Origin: Aquila chrysaetos chrysaetos
Lineage: Eukaryota > Chordata > Aves > Accipitriformes > Accipitridae
Direction of reading: 5' to 3'
Length of the DNA stretch: 64,000 nucleotides
NCBI RefSeq assembly: GCF_900496995.4
Contig: NC_044018.1
Span: 28,302,858-28,366,857 of the forward strand
The position numbers and the translations under genes are program-made. The notes beneath the pieces were generated by a model. It made no database searches. It was not told where the DNA came from and saw only the letters and a list, made by a program, of their open reading frames with translations. Below, piece after piece: positions 11,143-23,000 of the stretch. The stretch's first letter is position 1, and each line of letters starts with the position of its first letter.

Positions 11143-14100
11143 CTCCAAATCCAGGAAGGATTAAGGTCTTACTTCCCCCAAAACACTAAGCATCCAACAA
11201 GACAGCCATCCTAATTCACCCGTGTTTGTACAGCCCTTGGCGCAATGTAATTGTGGACAATGACTGGGTTTCTTAATAGCTGCCACAACACAAATAACCA
11301 TCTTCACCCTGGTGACTACACGGGAACAAAGATGCTCCGCAACCTCTGACCCCAATTATGAATTCCAAGATCTTTTGCAAAATCAAAACTGTCCAAACAC
11401 ATCTGTTGCCTAATAAATGCTCCTAAGGAAGAAAAACAACAAAGAAACACAGAACTGTATGCAGTGTTTTAGAGATAAACTGTCCTGCAGGCAGGAACTA
11501 TGTGGGAGAGGCAGGAGTAAAACCCATATCACCTCCCTCCACTCCCTATGCACGGAGCAACATGTTACCAAATATGTGGCTGCAAATATTCATTTGAATT
11601 TTCAGGCTACTAGATTGCAAAAACTCCATCAGATTCAGTGTAAACTGTTCTCCTGCTACAGAAGGCAGTTCGTACCAGCCAGGGTTTCCAAAGATGGTTT
11701 CTCCTGGACAAGCACCAGGGACATCCACAGTGGGGATGTTTTCCATGTGCAGCTGCAGGAATTCAACACATTTAACTTGTAAAAATGGGAGGTTATAGGA
11801 TCTTCCCAAAACAGCTCAACCTGTGAACACACGAACAATTTTGTGAAGGGCAGAGAAGCAGAAAAGCCAAAGCAGAGGGGCTAAACCAAAGAAGTGTAGG
11901 ACCTCCTAGCAAGTGAGTCACCGTCAGAAGAAGAGAAGCAAAAAAAAAAAAAATTCAAGCGATTGAATTGTTACAAGTATTTTATTACGGCTATAATCAC
12001 CAAGCTGAGATATGGTGTAACCATATCTCTGCTTACAGAGGGGCTAATTCAGCTCTCAGGGAGACAAGGTTTTTTTCCTACAATTGCAAACACGGGAAAT
12101 ACAGAAACAAGGAGAATCACGCTCCCAAGATCTGGCCTTCAGCACTTCCCACCTGTTTGCTGTTGCACCAGCCTGGTATTTTATCTCAGCATTTATATCT
12201 CAGCCAGTAAGACACACTAGTCCAGCACCCAGCTTTTAACCCTAATGTGACAGAGTTAGAAGCTTCCAAATGAAAACCAAAAGGAAAGCGAAACGCCTCC
12301 TTTCCTCTGGTCTTCTCCCAGCTTGGGACTTGGTATCAGGTTTTAGAGTAGGAGCAAAGGGCAAGATTGCAGCCTTGGACCAGATGGGGAGCCAAGCCCT
12401 GGGTGCTGATAGCAACAGAGGGTGTGGTAGGCCTGTATCAGGCACCATCATAATCAATACATTCAATGATGACAATTATAATTGTAATTATCTTGCACCT
12501 GCCCACATTGCCTATGACATGAATGACTCTTCCCAGGTCTGTGGGAGGGGAGGGAAGATCAGGTCCAGCAGTGCATGGAGCTGGGGCTACCCACGGCCAT
12601 GGCTGCTGCTCAGAAACCTCCACCGGCCCCAGCACCCGACCGCCTCCTCCCTACACCCAGCAGCACCCCAAAGCCACCTCCAGCCATCAGCTCCACTTGC
12701 GGCAGGTTTCCATGTTACACGAGGACAGCGTGGGAGGAGAGAGGCTTGGCAGGAAAAGTAGAAGAGGGAAAACAGTGCCAAGAGTGAGAACAGCTCTCCA
12801 CGACGCTGAGGATGCTTCCTTCCCACATACCGTGGGCTGCACAACTCTTCAGTGCAGGGGAAGAGCTTTACCCGGTACGAGAAAAGGCATAAGTGCCCTT
12901 CAAGGCAGGACTGAGCTGCCAGTTTACCGCGTTCACCAGGCGTGCACCAGGCATGAATCAGTCGTGCAGAATTTGACCCCAGGAGTTAAAAATCAGGATG
13001 AATCAGATCTGGTACCAGATTTAAGAGGGATTACAGACTCGCTCCTGGGCTTAGTGCCGGTGTGGCCCTGACACATGCACACACGTGGGGTTGCACGGGG
13101 CTGTCGCACAGGCACATGCAGCCTGGCCGTGCCATGTCATAACTGTCCTCACAAAGCCAAGACAGAGTGAAGCAAGCGGGCGATTCCTCCCTCTGCCTCA
13201 AGGTGCTGACTTGGGCCTGGGCCTGTGCTGGGTGCACGCTACAAACCTGTTGAGCTACGCTACAGGGCACACCATTTGGTGCCAAAGTTTCCCTTGCAGA
13301 CACGTTGGAACGGCAAGCGGCTCCCAGCTGCAGGCTGCATTGCTAAGAGGAGGCTCCAGGAGTTAACCGGCCCCTGGGGGTAACCCAGCACCAAACCCAT
13401 GCCCACGGCAACTGCCCCTTTGCAGCAATTCAAGCACTGACCAGGAGCAGAGCGGGCCGTGCCCTGCACCTCTCTGTCTGCGCTGCGGAGAGGTTGGGTT
13501 GCATCATTTGGGAAGTATGCAGCATGACAAACCGCCCCAGGAGAGCTGTGGTGAGGTGTAGGCATAGCCGAACGCCCGCTTTGCATTTATTCCAGAAAGG
13601 TGTTGGTGGCACAAGGTGAAAAGTGGGGGACTGAGATCCAATTCACATAAGTGGCCAGGAAAAAAAATAAACTCAGACCTTTTGCCTGATGATTTGGGCA
13701 TGTGGCCTCTGAAAAGTGCAGGCACAAGGCAGCCTCACTCAGCAAGTGAGGGGGCTCCAGCACAAGGAGCTCCCACCCTGATCTTCATGGGATCCCACAG
13801 CAAATTGTCCCTCAGTTTGTCCCAACACAGCTGTGGCACCAAGCAGTGACACCATGCCCTTCTCCCATTCCCACCCTCACCATGCCTCTCTGCTCCTAGC
13901 TTGTGGCTCCCACCTGATGAAAAATGCAGCAGGAGCCCAAATCCCTGTCCTCACAGACGAAAAATACACTCAAAGACGTCTCACCTCATGTGCTGTCCCT
14001 TAAATTTCTGGGCTCAGTCCCGCTACACTAATTTTAGGAGAGAAGCTGCTGTAGGCTGGGATTGCTCCAATCAGCCACCAATTCCCACCTTGGGGCAAAA

Positions 14101-14168
14101 TGATCTGTTTCTGCAATTCCCAATGCAAATGTCCACCTCCTAACTACCACTTCGATGTCTTAGGTCTC

Positions 14169-14169
<1 letters not shown>

Positions 14170-14200
<31 letters not shown>
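14170..14200. repeat. Poly-C tract, 31 bases
   Basis: Uninterrupted C at 14170-14200 after TAGGTCTCT, followed by TGAAAAAAAG. It is the longest C run in the window. Confidence 0.98.
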
Positions 14201-14524
14201 TGAAAAAAAGATCCCAGTGTATTTTAGTCTCAGAACCTGCATGTTGCAAAACAGGTAGATGGCCTCATAAATATCCATGCACCCTCATTAAAAGCTAAAG
14301 GTTTGCAGCACCCACTGAAACACAATACATCATTATTTATGCTGCAAACCATGTGAGAATGACACACAATGCAGAAACAAAATGCCCAATTAAAAGTGAC
14401 ACAAGAGCACAGAGCCAGATTGTAATCAGAGTGGCGGATACTGGGTGCTGTCTAAAAGGAATGAAGTCATTTGCTCAAGTGTAGATTGAGAAACACTAAG
14501 CAGTAAATCCTCACATTGTGTGTC

Positions 14525-14616
14525 TCATTTATGCTCTTTTTATAAGCAGGGACACTGAGAAAGGAGAAGCCATTTGCCAAAGTAACAGGACAGGTTATTA
14601 GAAAGGGAACTGGCAA
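14525..14616 (-). repeat. MIR/CORE-SINE-like relic
   Basis: TTTTTATAAGCAGGGACACT then GAGAAAGGAGAAGCCATTTG CCAAAGT matches, with decay, the reverse-oriented MIR motif (GGGAAACTGAGGCACAGAG...TTGCCCAAGGT). Confidence 0.4.
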
Positions 14617-17600
14617 CATTCAGGCTCCCAGCATAGCTCAAAGAGTGGTTGACAAGTGGGGATGATGGACAGCTGAGAACACATGGAGATTCATAGACTT
14701 TGGGACAGCCTTCAACTGAGAAAATAAAGCAGCAGTTTCTAAGATGAAGCAGAGTCCTTTTTTTTTGGGAGATGATATGATACGGCTGCCTGGGGGAGAT
14801 CTAGTGCCCAGCAGCTGCTTCCCCAGCCCTAGGCACGGAGAGTATCACCCAGCCTCTTTGTACAGTGGGAAGGGAAAAGCCTGCAGCACCTGAACAGAAA
14901 CAAGTGATGTCACCACCACTTAATTAGTCCTCCTTATTTTTTTTCAATACCTGAAATTTCCTGGAAACTACGTGAGCAAAAGCGCAGCAGATGGGTTGGA
15001 AACCTTCCTGAGTGTGAAGCAGATGTGGGCGCGTCCCATCCTGCTTTCCAAACCCTTCTATAAATTCTTTGCAAGTGACGTCTATTGGGGGGAAGTGATC
15101 TAGATGGCAGGGTTTTAGCTACTTGCTGTTTCACCCAGAAATCAAAGAGGAGGAAGCAGGGAAGGGGGTTGGCAGGAGGAAGGGGACGCGGATGGCTCCG
15201 GGCAGGCACATAAAGGAATGAAAGGAGCAAGAGAGTATGGAAATGTGACACTAGAAGGGTGGATGAGCACGTGAAGAAGGAATAAGTGAGAAAGAAGGAA
15301 AAAGTAGGGGTGGGGTGGAGCTGGGGAAGGCTGCAGAGCTACCCCCAACCCTCCCCCAAACCAGGGTCCACAAAGAGCCACTGTCTGGGGTGAAATTCTC
15401 CCGTCCTCAGCCACCATGCCCCGATCCCAGCACAGGCAGGGTGGCTACAGTGCTTCCGTCAGTGCCCATCCACCGTCGCCCAGGTTTAGGGAGGGTCGGA
15501 CAAGGAGAGCAATGGCAAACCACATGCGTGCCCAAATCAGCATGCAGCCCTGTGGTCACTGGCGTGTCCCTGGCTGTCCTACCACAGCACTGGTCTGGGC
15601 ATGCCTCCAGCCCAGCCCAGCACCTTCCCTTCTCCACCGGGCACTGCAGAGATGGGCTGAGAAACAGAGCTGAACTACGGCGTCTCTGCAATCAAAGTCC
15701 CTCACCACAAACCCAGCTCTGGGCAGTGTTGCTGGCCATATAATCAACCTATCTACAGCCTACGCCACTGAACAGGTAAATGCCTCTCCTGTCACAGGAT
15801 AAGGGCCAGCAGCCAAATTTAACAAAAACAAAACAAGCATTTAACAAAATAAACCCTCTTCTTACTTTTTTTTAAACCTGAAGTAAACTCAGTGGACTGA
15901 ATTGGCTCTCTGGAACTAGGAACCTGCAGCTGCTCTGCCTTGCCCTACCTGCGGCCACAATATCAGCCATTCCCCTGCGATGTGTCATTTGGTTTAACAC
16001 ACACAGTTCCCACTCCAGACGCTCCTCGCGTGCCTGATGAGGCTTAAATAAGTCCTGCTGACCCACTCATTACCTCCGCAGCTCTCTGCATCCCTCAGCC
16101 CTGTCTCTGTCTTGCTTAACCTTAATCATTCGGATTCCTTGGGGCAAATGCTGATTCGTTGTTTATGCTTCATACATTACCCATACTTAATAAACAGCAA
16201 TTACTTATGGAAACTTGATAAATAAATTATTCTACTATGTGTATACATACTGAGCCCATAACCCTAAAATGTGATTTTCCAGATGGCCAGGATAAATCTC
16301 CATGTATCAAGGGACACGTGACAAGACTCTCTAGGTTTGTCTGCAAAGATTTAAGCACCCCCAAGCCACCCTGTGATGGTTTAAGCCACCCTGTGCCCAT
16401 CCCCAAACATCAACCTACAAAACAACCACACTGCAAACTCAAAGCAACACATTGCCTTGCTCCAGACATATCCAGAATGGCAGACTCTGGGACTGCTCAG
16501 CATCTTTGGATGGTGATGACTCCATCCAAACAGAGCAGGAGACAAGCTAGACCAGGCTGCAAGGACACAGGCAGCAACACTACGGCAGTAGAAAGACACA
16601 GCAGGTTAGCTGGAGGTGACTGGACCCTTCATCGCATCCTCCAGAGCCTTCTCCACCTTGTACCACCCTCCTCTGGTCCCCATCCTTTTTTAGCTTGTTT
16701 TGCTGTGTAGCCAAGGCGGCTAGCACCAAATCTCAAAGCCCGATTTTAGAGACCAGCCCATTCCAAATTGAACCAAATACCTGGCCGAGGAGGAGCATCG
16801 AGAACATCAGCAGGAAAGGAAGAAACACCCTGACTCAGCACTGCCTCTCCCATAGGGCAGGGAAGACAACAAGGGAGAGAAACGTGTAGCAAGGCTTTGG
16901 CTGCCAATGTGTAAAGCAGCCCTCCTTTCTTCATCCTTGAAAAGACAGCATGGGGTGACAGGTTTCTGCACTAAGTGCACCTACAATACCAAAGAGCAGA
17001 ATCATTTCAGCATCAGGCCGTTGGGCACTGCCATGGAGCAATGCCCTGGCTAGACTGAAATTAGGGTCCCCCTAGGACCCAGGACCACGAGCAGCAGTGT
17101 CCCCCCCTTAACAGGGCAAGCTTGGATCCCCACCTCACCCATCTGCCTAGCAGGTGGGACAACAGGAGCTTCAGCCTTGGCACCTAGAAAGGAGAGGTTA
17201 GAAAGCAGGTTACTCCTCTCTATGCAAGCTCTTCCCACACATCCTCACATCACGTGCCAGCAGAGATGACCACTTGCAAACACTTTCCTTCGAGGGTTAT
17301 TGAAAATTATACCCATCCTTCTGTAAGGAGGTAGAACTTTGAAAAGCCTTGCTCATCTGAGTAGAATGGCCCCAATGCTCCCACTGAAAAATGGCTTTCC
17401 ACCCTGCCTTTCCCAAACATTAAAGGCAGCTTTAAACCTAAGCCATCATCCTTCTACATCTTTCTGTGGCAGAATGATTTCGGCTCCTGCCTCCAGCATC
17501 TAATAGAGAGGATATGGGATATAGTACACAATGCTATGCAGGAACGGGGACTCAAAAGGCATCAAGCAACATGTTACAATTAGATCTGATCACCTGAAGA

Positions 17601-17700
17601 GTTTTTTGGTTTGTGCTGTTCTGCACTGGGAGATGCTATTTCAGCCAAACTAGATATCCTCACAGGCTGGATCCAGTGTTAGAAACTTCATTTCAAGGAG

Positions 17701-17748
<48 letters not shown>
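17701..17748. repeat. Poly-A tract, 48 bases
   Basis: Uninterrupted A run, the longest homopolymer in the window, followed by GAGGGGAGAG. No retrocopy body was recognised on its 5' side. Confidence 0.98.
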
Positions 17749-17752
<4 letters not shown>

Positions 17753-19152
17753 GGAGAGAAAGAATTGATACTTAAAGGAGAAAGGACTTGATGCTCAGGC
17801 AGATGTGGTTGCCGATGCAATGACCAGCAGTGCTTTCTCTGCAACAGTGCTTCCTGGGATCTTGCAAAACATAATCGTGCAACATCCCACCTAGCTCAGT
17901 GCAGAACACTGCTTCCAGCCGCTATTAAATTGAACTAGCCTAATTTCATCTCTATCTCCTTCCCTCAGAGGGATCATTCCTAGGGAGCCATCAAAACTGC
18001 CCTCAGTACGAGATGAAGCAAAAACCTGCCAGGTGACCCCATGACCTGATGCTAATCAGGAACACTGATGTGCCTGCAACCGCAAAGCCACAAACCAGCA
18101 GCCCACGATGAGATACATAATCTCACCTCACCTTGCAAGAGCCATAAGCTTTGTCATCTCCCAGCCATAAATTTTGTTTTAGTCCTTAAAATAAACCATC
18201 AGGACTAAACTGAAAAGTCTTGACAAGGATCCGTTGAGTGAGGGAGTTGGTATTCAAATGGATCATCAGGGGAAACATTTTCCCTGGAAAGGGTGTTTTG
18301 GCAAGATGGACATGCCATGTGAAAGCCCACTGTTCATGGCAAAATATTGAAACTACACTTGAAGAAAAGGTTAACCCTACTGGAATGGGTCACCTTCCTT
18401 CTGAAGTCCTTCCTAAGACAAAAACTACTACATCATCAGATATGTTTCTTGTTGAAGCAGGTCTGTGACAGATCCAAGCTTTCTTTTGCCTCACTTGGCA
18501 GGGAAATTCCCAGCTTGTCTTCCAACATAGGGCAGAACCAAAACAGCAGCTTTCCCACAAAATGGAAATTCCAAATTTTGGCCAGAGATGACCATCCCCT
18601 TTCCTGAGAAGACCACAATGCCAATAGACAAAAAGAGGTAGAAACGGGTGTTGTTCTGTCCTGATTTTTCACATGAGAAACTGAGTTAAAGCAGGAAAAT
18701 ACTTTCAAGAGAGCTTTGTCCAACATTGATTTATACCTAGGTCCAAACAGGTATTTAAGGGCGTGCCACCTTAGCTGCCTAGAATTCATTAAAAGACAGT
18801 GGTTTTTGGTGTCTCCAGTGCCAGCTTTTAAAGGGCTTTCAAGGAGCGGGAACACAGCAGTCAAAGATGGACTTGGGCACTTTTAAGATCCAACTCTGTG
18901 TCTAGAGATTTTGAAGGTCTCTGTTGTTGCCAGACCAGATGACTGAATAACCTCAGGACTCTTTGTCCACACCCAGGGGTCTCAAAATGAGACCTATCAT
19001 CCCTAAAACACTAAGAGCACCAGAAGCTTCTGTGATGTGCCCATGTGGTCAAAGGAAGACCATGAACACCTCTAATGATGATGAGCTTGAGATGTGTTTC
19101 CAAACTCCTACCTTTAGCCAACTCAGGCTCACTCTTTACGATTTTAAACATT

Positions 19153-19173
19153 CCCCCCCACCACCCCCCCCCC

Positions 19174-19207
<34 letters not shown>
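19153..19207. repeat. C-rich plus poly-A (33) compound tract
   Basis: Two short C runs interrupted by ACCA, then 33 A at 19175-19207. It lies about 0.57 kb upstream of the KRT80 start codon. Confidence 0.97.
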
Positions 19208-19210
<3 letters not shown>

Positions 19211-19700
19211 CAATTCCTTCCTGCAGATTCTGGCTAGAAACCAGCCAGGGGCTGAACCCAGGCTCCATCCGTCAAGCACTAGTGCAGCAGCTGTGCTCAG
19301 AGCCATCCTCCCCAAGCCTGCTGCAGCCCAGCACCTTTGATTGCTTTCTTCACCATTTAAGGATGAGGAAAGCAGCCGCTTGGGGCCCAGCGAATTACCT
19401 GTGAGTGATTTGTTTTTGCTGTGAGTGCCTATGCCCTCACCACACAAACAAGCTCCTGAAGAAAGGAGGGTACAGACAGAGGAGGGAAAAAGAAAAAAAA
19501 AAAAATAAAAAGCCAACAGGTTGATCTGGATTACATCAACGGTTACACCCTCCTCCGTTTAATGAACATAGGAGAACAGGTGCTTGTAATTCATTAGCCA
19601 ACCCACGAGCTGAGGAGACAGGAATTAAGCCGACCAAACTCCTCAGTGTGCCACTACTCTCCTTCCCTTTGAGGCAGCAGCAGCAAGAAAACTTCATCTC

Positions 19701-19772
19701 TTTTTTTTTTTTTTTTTTTTTTCCTTCCCCTTTCCCTCCCCTCCCCTTGAGCTGCAGAGCCGCAAGCTGAGC
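19701..19772 (+). promoter_or_regulatory. Pyrimidine-rich leader immediately upstream of the KRT80 start codon
   Basis: T22 at 19701-19722, then a CCTTCCCC-type tract and GAGCTGCAGAGCCGCAAGCT just before the ATG. No convincing TATA box was found at a usual distance, so the transcription start was not placed. Probably 5'UTR and core promoter. Confidence 0.4.
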
Positions 19773-20099
19773 ATGACTAACCCTTGCAAAGCCTTCACCA
19801 GTGGCTCCCTCTCTTCTTGGGAGGTGTCAGGGAAGATGAGCAGAGGAAAAGCAGCCAGCACGTCCCCGGATCGCCTGGGCCGCTGCAGTCCCAACGGGTT
19901 GGCCAGCAATGGCTACAGCTCTCTCAGCCTCCACGGAGATGGCGGATACCGGTGCTCCTCTTATCCCTCCTTCTCCATCGACAGGAGACTCCTGGCCCCC
20001 GTGCACCTCGATATCGACTCAGACTTCCAAGCCATGCGGCAGCAGGAAAAAGAGGACATCAAGTTGCTCAACAACCAGTTTGTGACCCTAATTGAGAAG
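19773..20099 (+). CDS. KRT80: KRT80 exon 1 (head and start of coil 1A)
   Basis: 109 codons from ATG (context GAGCATGA) to the lysine of LIEK, with donor GTAAGG at 20100. A downstream in-frame ATG (KMSRGK, residue 22) is a possible alternative start, but the N-terminal [10 protein letters not shown] resembles the human KRT80 N-terminus, which favours 19773. Confidence 0.9.
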
Positions 20100-23000
20100 G
20101 TAAGGTGAGCTACTGAGGACCATGGTACAGCATGGGGACAAGGATGGTGGCGGGGAAGCAGACAATAACCAGTCTCTCAGGAGACTTATCAAGGCCTTCA
20201 GCTAACAATTGCCAGGCTCTGAATATTAGGCTAATTACCCAATTAGTTATTCCTTCAGTGCTATCTGTTTCAACAAAGGCTAGCAGTGTCTCTAGGTGAA
20301 GCCGGGCCACGTCTATGGTCAGAGGCATCAGGCTGCCCGTGCCTCTCCTTTGCTGCGCCTGTCACCCCGTGGGACCCCGGGAGGACGGGCAGCCCTGCCC
20401 TCGGGGACCCTGCCCTGCCTGAGCAGCAAAGGCAGGGCCATACAGGCACGGTGCCGGATAGAGCAGGCCTCGGCTCCTGTAGTGGACAAACAGCCATGGC
20501 CGGTGACGCTGATTAAGGCTGCAGCTCAAATTCTTCTCCAGCTGCTAAAGAGAGCTGGAAATTCACCTCTGTGCCAACGTGGTGGGCAAGGGAGACATCC
20601 CACCCACCTCCCTCCTCTGTGGTTTTTATTGCGAGGGGTTGCGTGCTTAGCCAAGAAAGTGTTGCTTTCATCTCTTAAGATCCATGAGAAGGCAGAAGGT
20701 TTTCTCAAAGGAAAACAACTCATCCAGCCGAGGCAGGTTTCTGCAAAGCCCTGGTGCTCTGTAAACAGATGGTAATCTCCTAGGAGGATTGCTTCACTGC
20801 AGTCTACAATACAGGCACTCAATGCCAAGCTACTATGGCTTAGGATTTATTTTGTTTTGTTTTAGCTCTACCTCTAAGAGGACCTGTATTCACACTGAGA
20901 AGGAGAGTGGCAGGGGAACCATCTCCCATAGCATCTATCCAAACTGAATAGTTGTGAACCAGCCACACCTGTATGTGCAAACAGGCATGTGGCCGTACCA
21001 GGGGGCTGACCCTGGCTGGAGGGGCATGGCAGCTTCCATGTCTGTGCTTTTCCAAGCACAGGTCTTGGCAACGTGCATTTGGAGAACCCCTGGTTTGGAA
21101 TTCACCCAGATGGGTTGTGTTGCACGTGCTGCAGGACTAGTCCTTTGACTATCCCGATCGAGAGGTCAGGGTTTGTGTGGATGTTGGCCCTGCTCAGAAA
21201 TCAGACCTCAGCAGAAAGGATGGGGGTAGGGGAGATGGGACAAGACCATGCAGTGACAATATGTACGTGAGCCAGACCACATGCACTAGCCTGTTCCGTG
21301 CAAACAGGGATGGAATAAGTAAGAAAGCCTCCAGATTTCCTGATAAACCCAATCTGGTGGCCTGCTGATAAGTGTGCATTACAGGCTTGATGAACAGAAG
21401 ATACAAACACCCCACCTTAGCTGGGTGGTTTTGACTTTAGTGTTGGCAGCTCCTGCATTGAGCTTTGAAGGTTGTAGCTTCAAGTGGTACATCAAGTGGC
21501 AAACTTCAGCCATCTGCCTCAGGCCCTCATTCCAGAGGAAAGTAATGACACTGCCTTGTCAAAGAGAACTTGTCTTTTTAATCAGGAATTCAGATGGTCT
21601 CAAGCCCGAGCGGCTAATTCCTCAGATAATTGACTGCACTAACTTTAGGAGTTTGCTGCTGATGGTTTTCCAGCAGGCTGTTCCAGACCTGCTAGTATTT
21701 ATTTTCCATCCAGATATGTCCAGGTGGAAAACAGGGAAAAGCCAAGTCATGGAGCCCCTGGTTGAAGCCCTAGCTTTAGCCTGAGCAGCACAGAGGTAGA
21801 GGCCTCTGAGGACCAAGCTTTGGTCACTTCTTCTGTGTTCAGGCATGATTTTCCAGGAAATGAGGCCAGACCTAGGTGATTCTTCTGCTGCAAAGCTCAT
21901 GTCAAAAGACGCTGCAAGGAAGAATTTCTGCTAAGAGGGATGGTGTATAAGCCAAGATGTAAGGAGTTCAGCCCAGTGGATGGGTATGGTTTGGGAACAG
22001 GAAAGAAACTGAATTGTTTGGGGAAAGGAGAAAAAGAGCAGCTAAGGATTAGGAGCAAGGTCAGGAACTGAGACTTGATTTGACACTCAAAGATGGACTT
22101 AGAACAACAGCCAACACATTCAGTCATTTACTGTCCCAGCAGCAAACAGGGAAACTGCCTTAAAATGAGAGGCTGTTCCCTACAGACAATCCCACAGGCT
22201 CACCCCAGCCCCGCTGACCCCAGCCCTGCAGAGGGATGCGCTATCACACTCTCTGAGATGCCTCAGATGGAGAGAACAGATGGCCCAATTGGCTCCTGGT
22301 AGCCCCAGAGGCCACTTATTTGTGCCACTTGCAATGCCCCTTTCTGGCTCTGCTGCAGCATCATCCTCCGGTTCTCAGCCTCACGCGTGCACACACACAC
22401 ACAGTGTGCCACTGATTTTGTGCCAGGACAAAGCAGCGAGTCAGTAGACTGGACTACCGACGGGATGTCTATGGCCATGTGTTAAGATATCAGGAAGAAA
22501 GGATTAGGTCTCTAACAGTGAGACCTGGAAGATCCCAACACTCACATCCCTTCTGCTGTAAACTGACTGTGAGCATTGGAATGCTTCTGCTTTGCTTGGC
22601 TGCTCTCTGTTCCTGCTTCTCTCTCTCTGTTCAGACAAGAAGTGTTTTGGGAAAGATGCTGTCTCTCACCATGTGCATCTGTGCAGGGGTCAGCAGTTGG
22701 GAACTCTGCCTCTTCAATACACTGATGCTGCTTCGGGCCACAGAAAGTCAAAATCAAGGCTGAAGGCCAAGCAGAAGGTCAAGGCCTGATAGCATCTGCA
22801 CCCCACTGCTCACACCACACAGGGCATAATATCAGCACTGAATCATCATCATGACAGAGTGGAGGACACTGTTGGAGGCAACTGACAAATCACCAGCCAA
22901 AACGTGACTGAAGGAGTTCAGTTTTGTTCCGAGAGCAATAAGAGAGGTAGCAATTAGATATTAATTTAAGTTAGCCAAGAGCTTTGAAGATGAAAACTGT

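Larger units (their letters stand above)
5750..19690. other. Intergenic region between two divergent keratin genes, no gene seen
   Basis: About 14 kb separating the KRT7-like and KRT80 promoters. Open frames here show no keratin or other recognisable domain and no consistent splice structure. It contains several homopolymers (14170-14200, 17701-17748, 19175-19207), relic SINEs, and AP-1 consensus sites at 8658-8664 (TGACTCA) and 11914-11920 (TGAGTCA) that could serve epithelial enhancers. Confidence 0.75.

Noticed and set aside
12270-13071. Overlapping ORFs of 163 and 182 codons
   Set aside because: No domain or codon pattern, a shared interval in different frames, and no splice context.
17701-17748. 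Poly-A tracts as tails of processed pseudogenes
   Set aside because: No gene-like body or target-site duplication was recognised upstream of the 48-, 33- or 40-base runs. Birds also have few processed copies because CR1 does not use poly-A tails.
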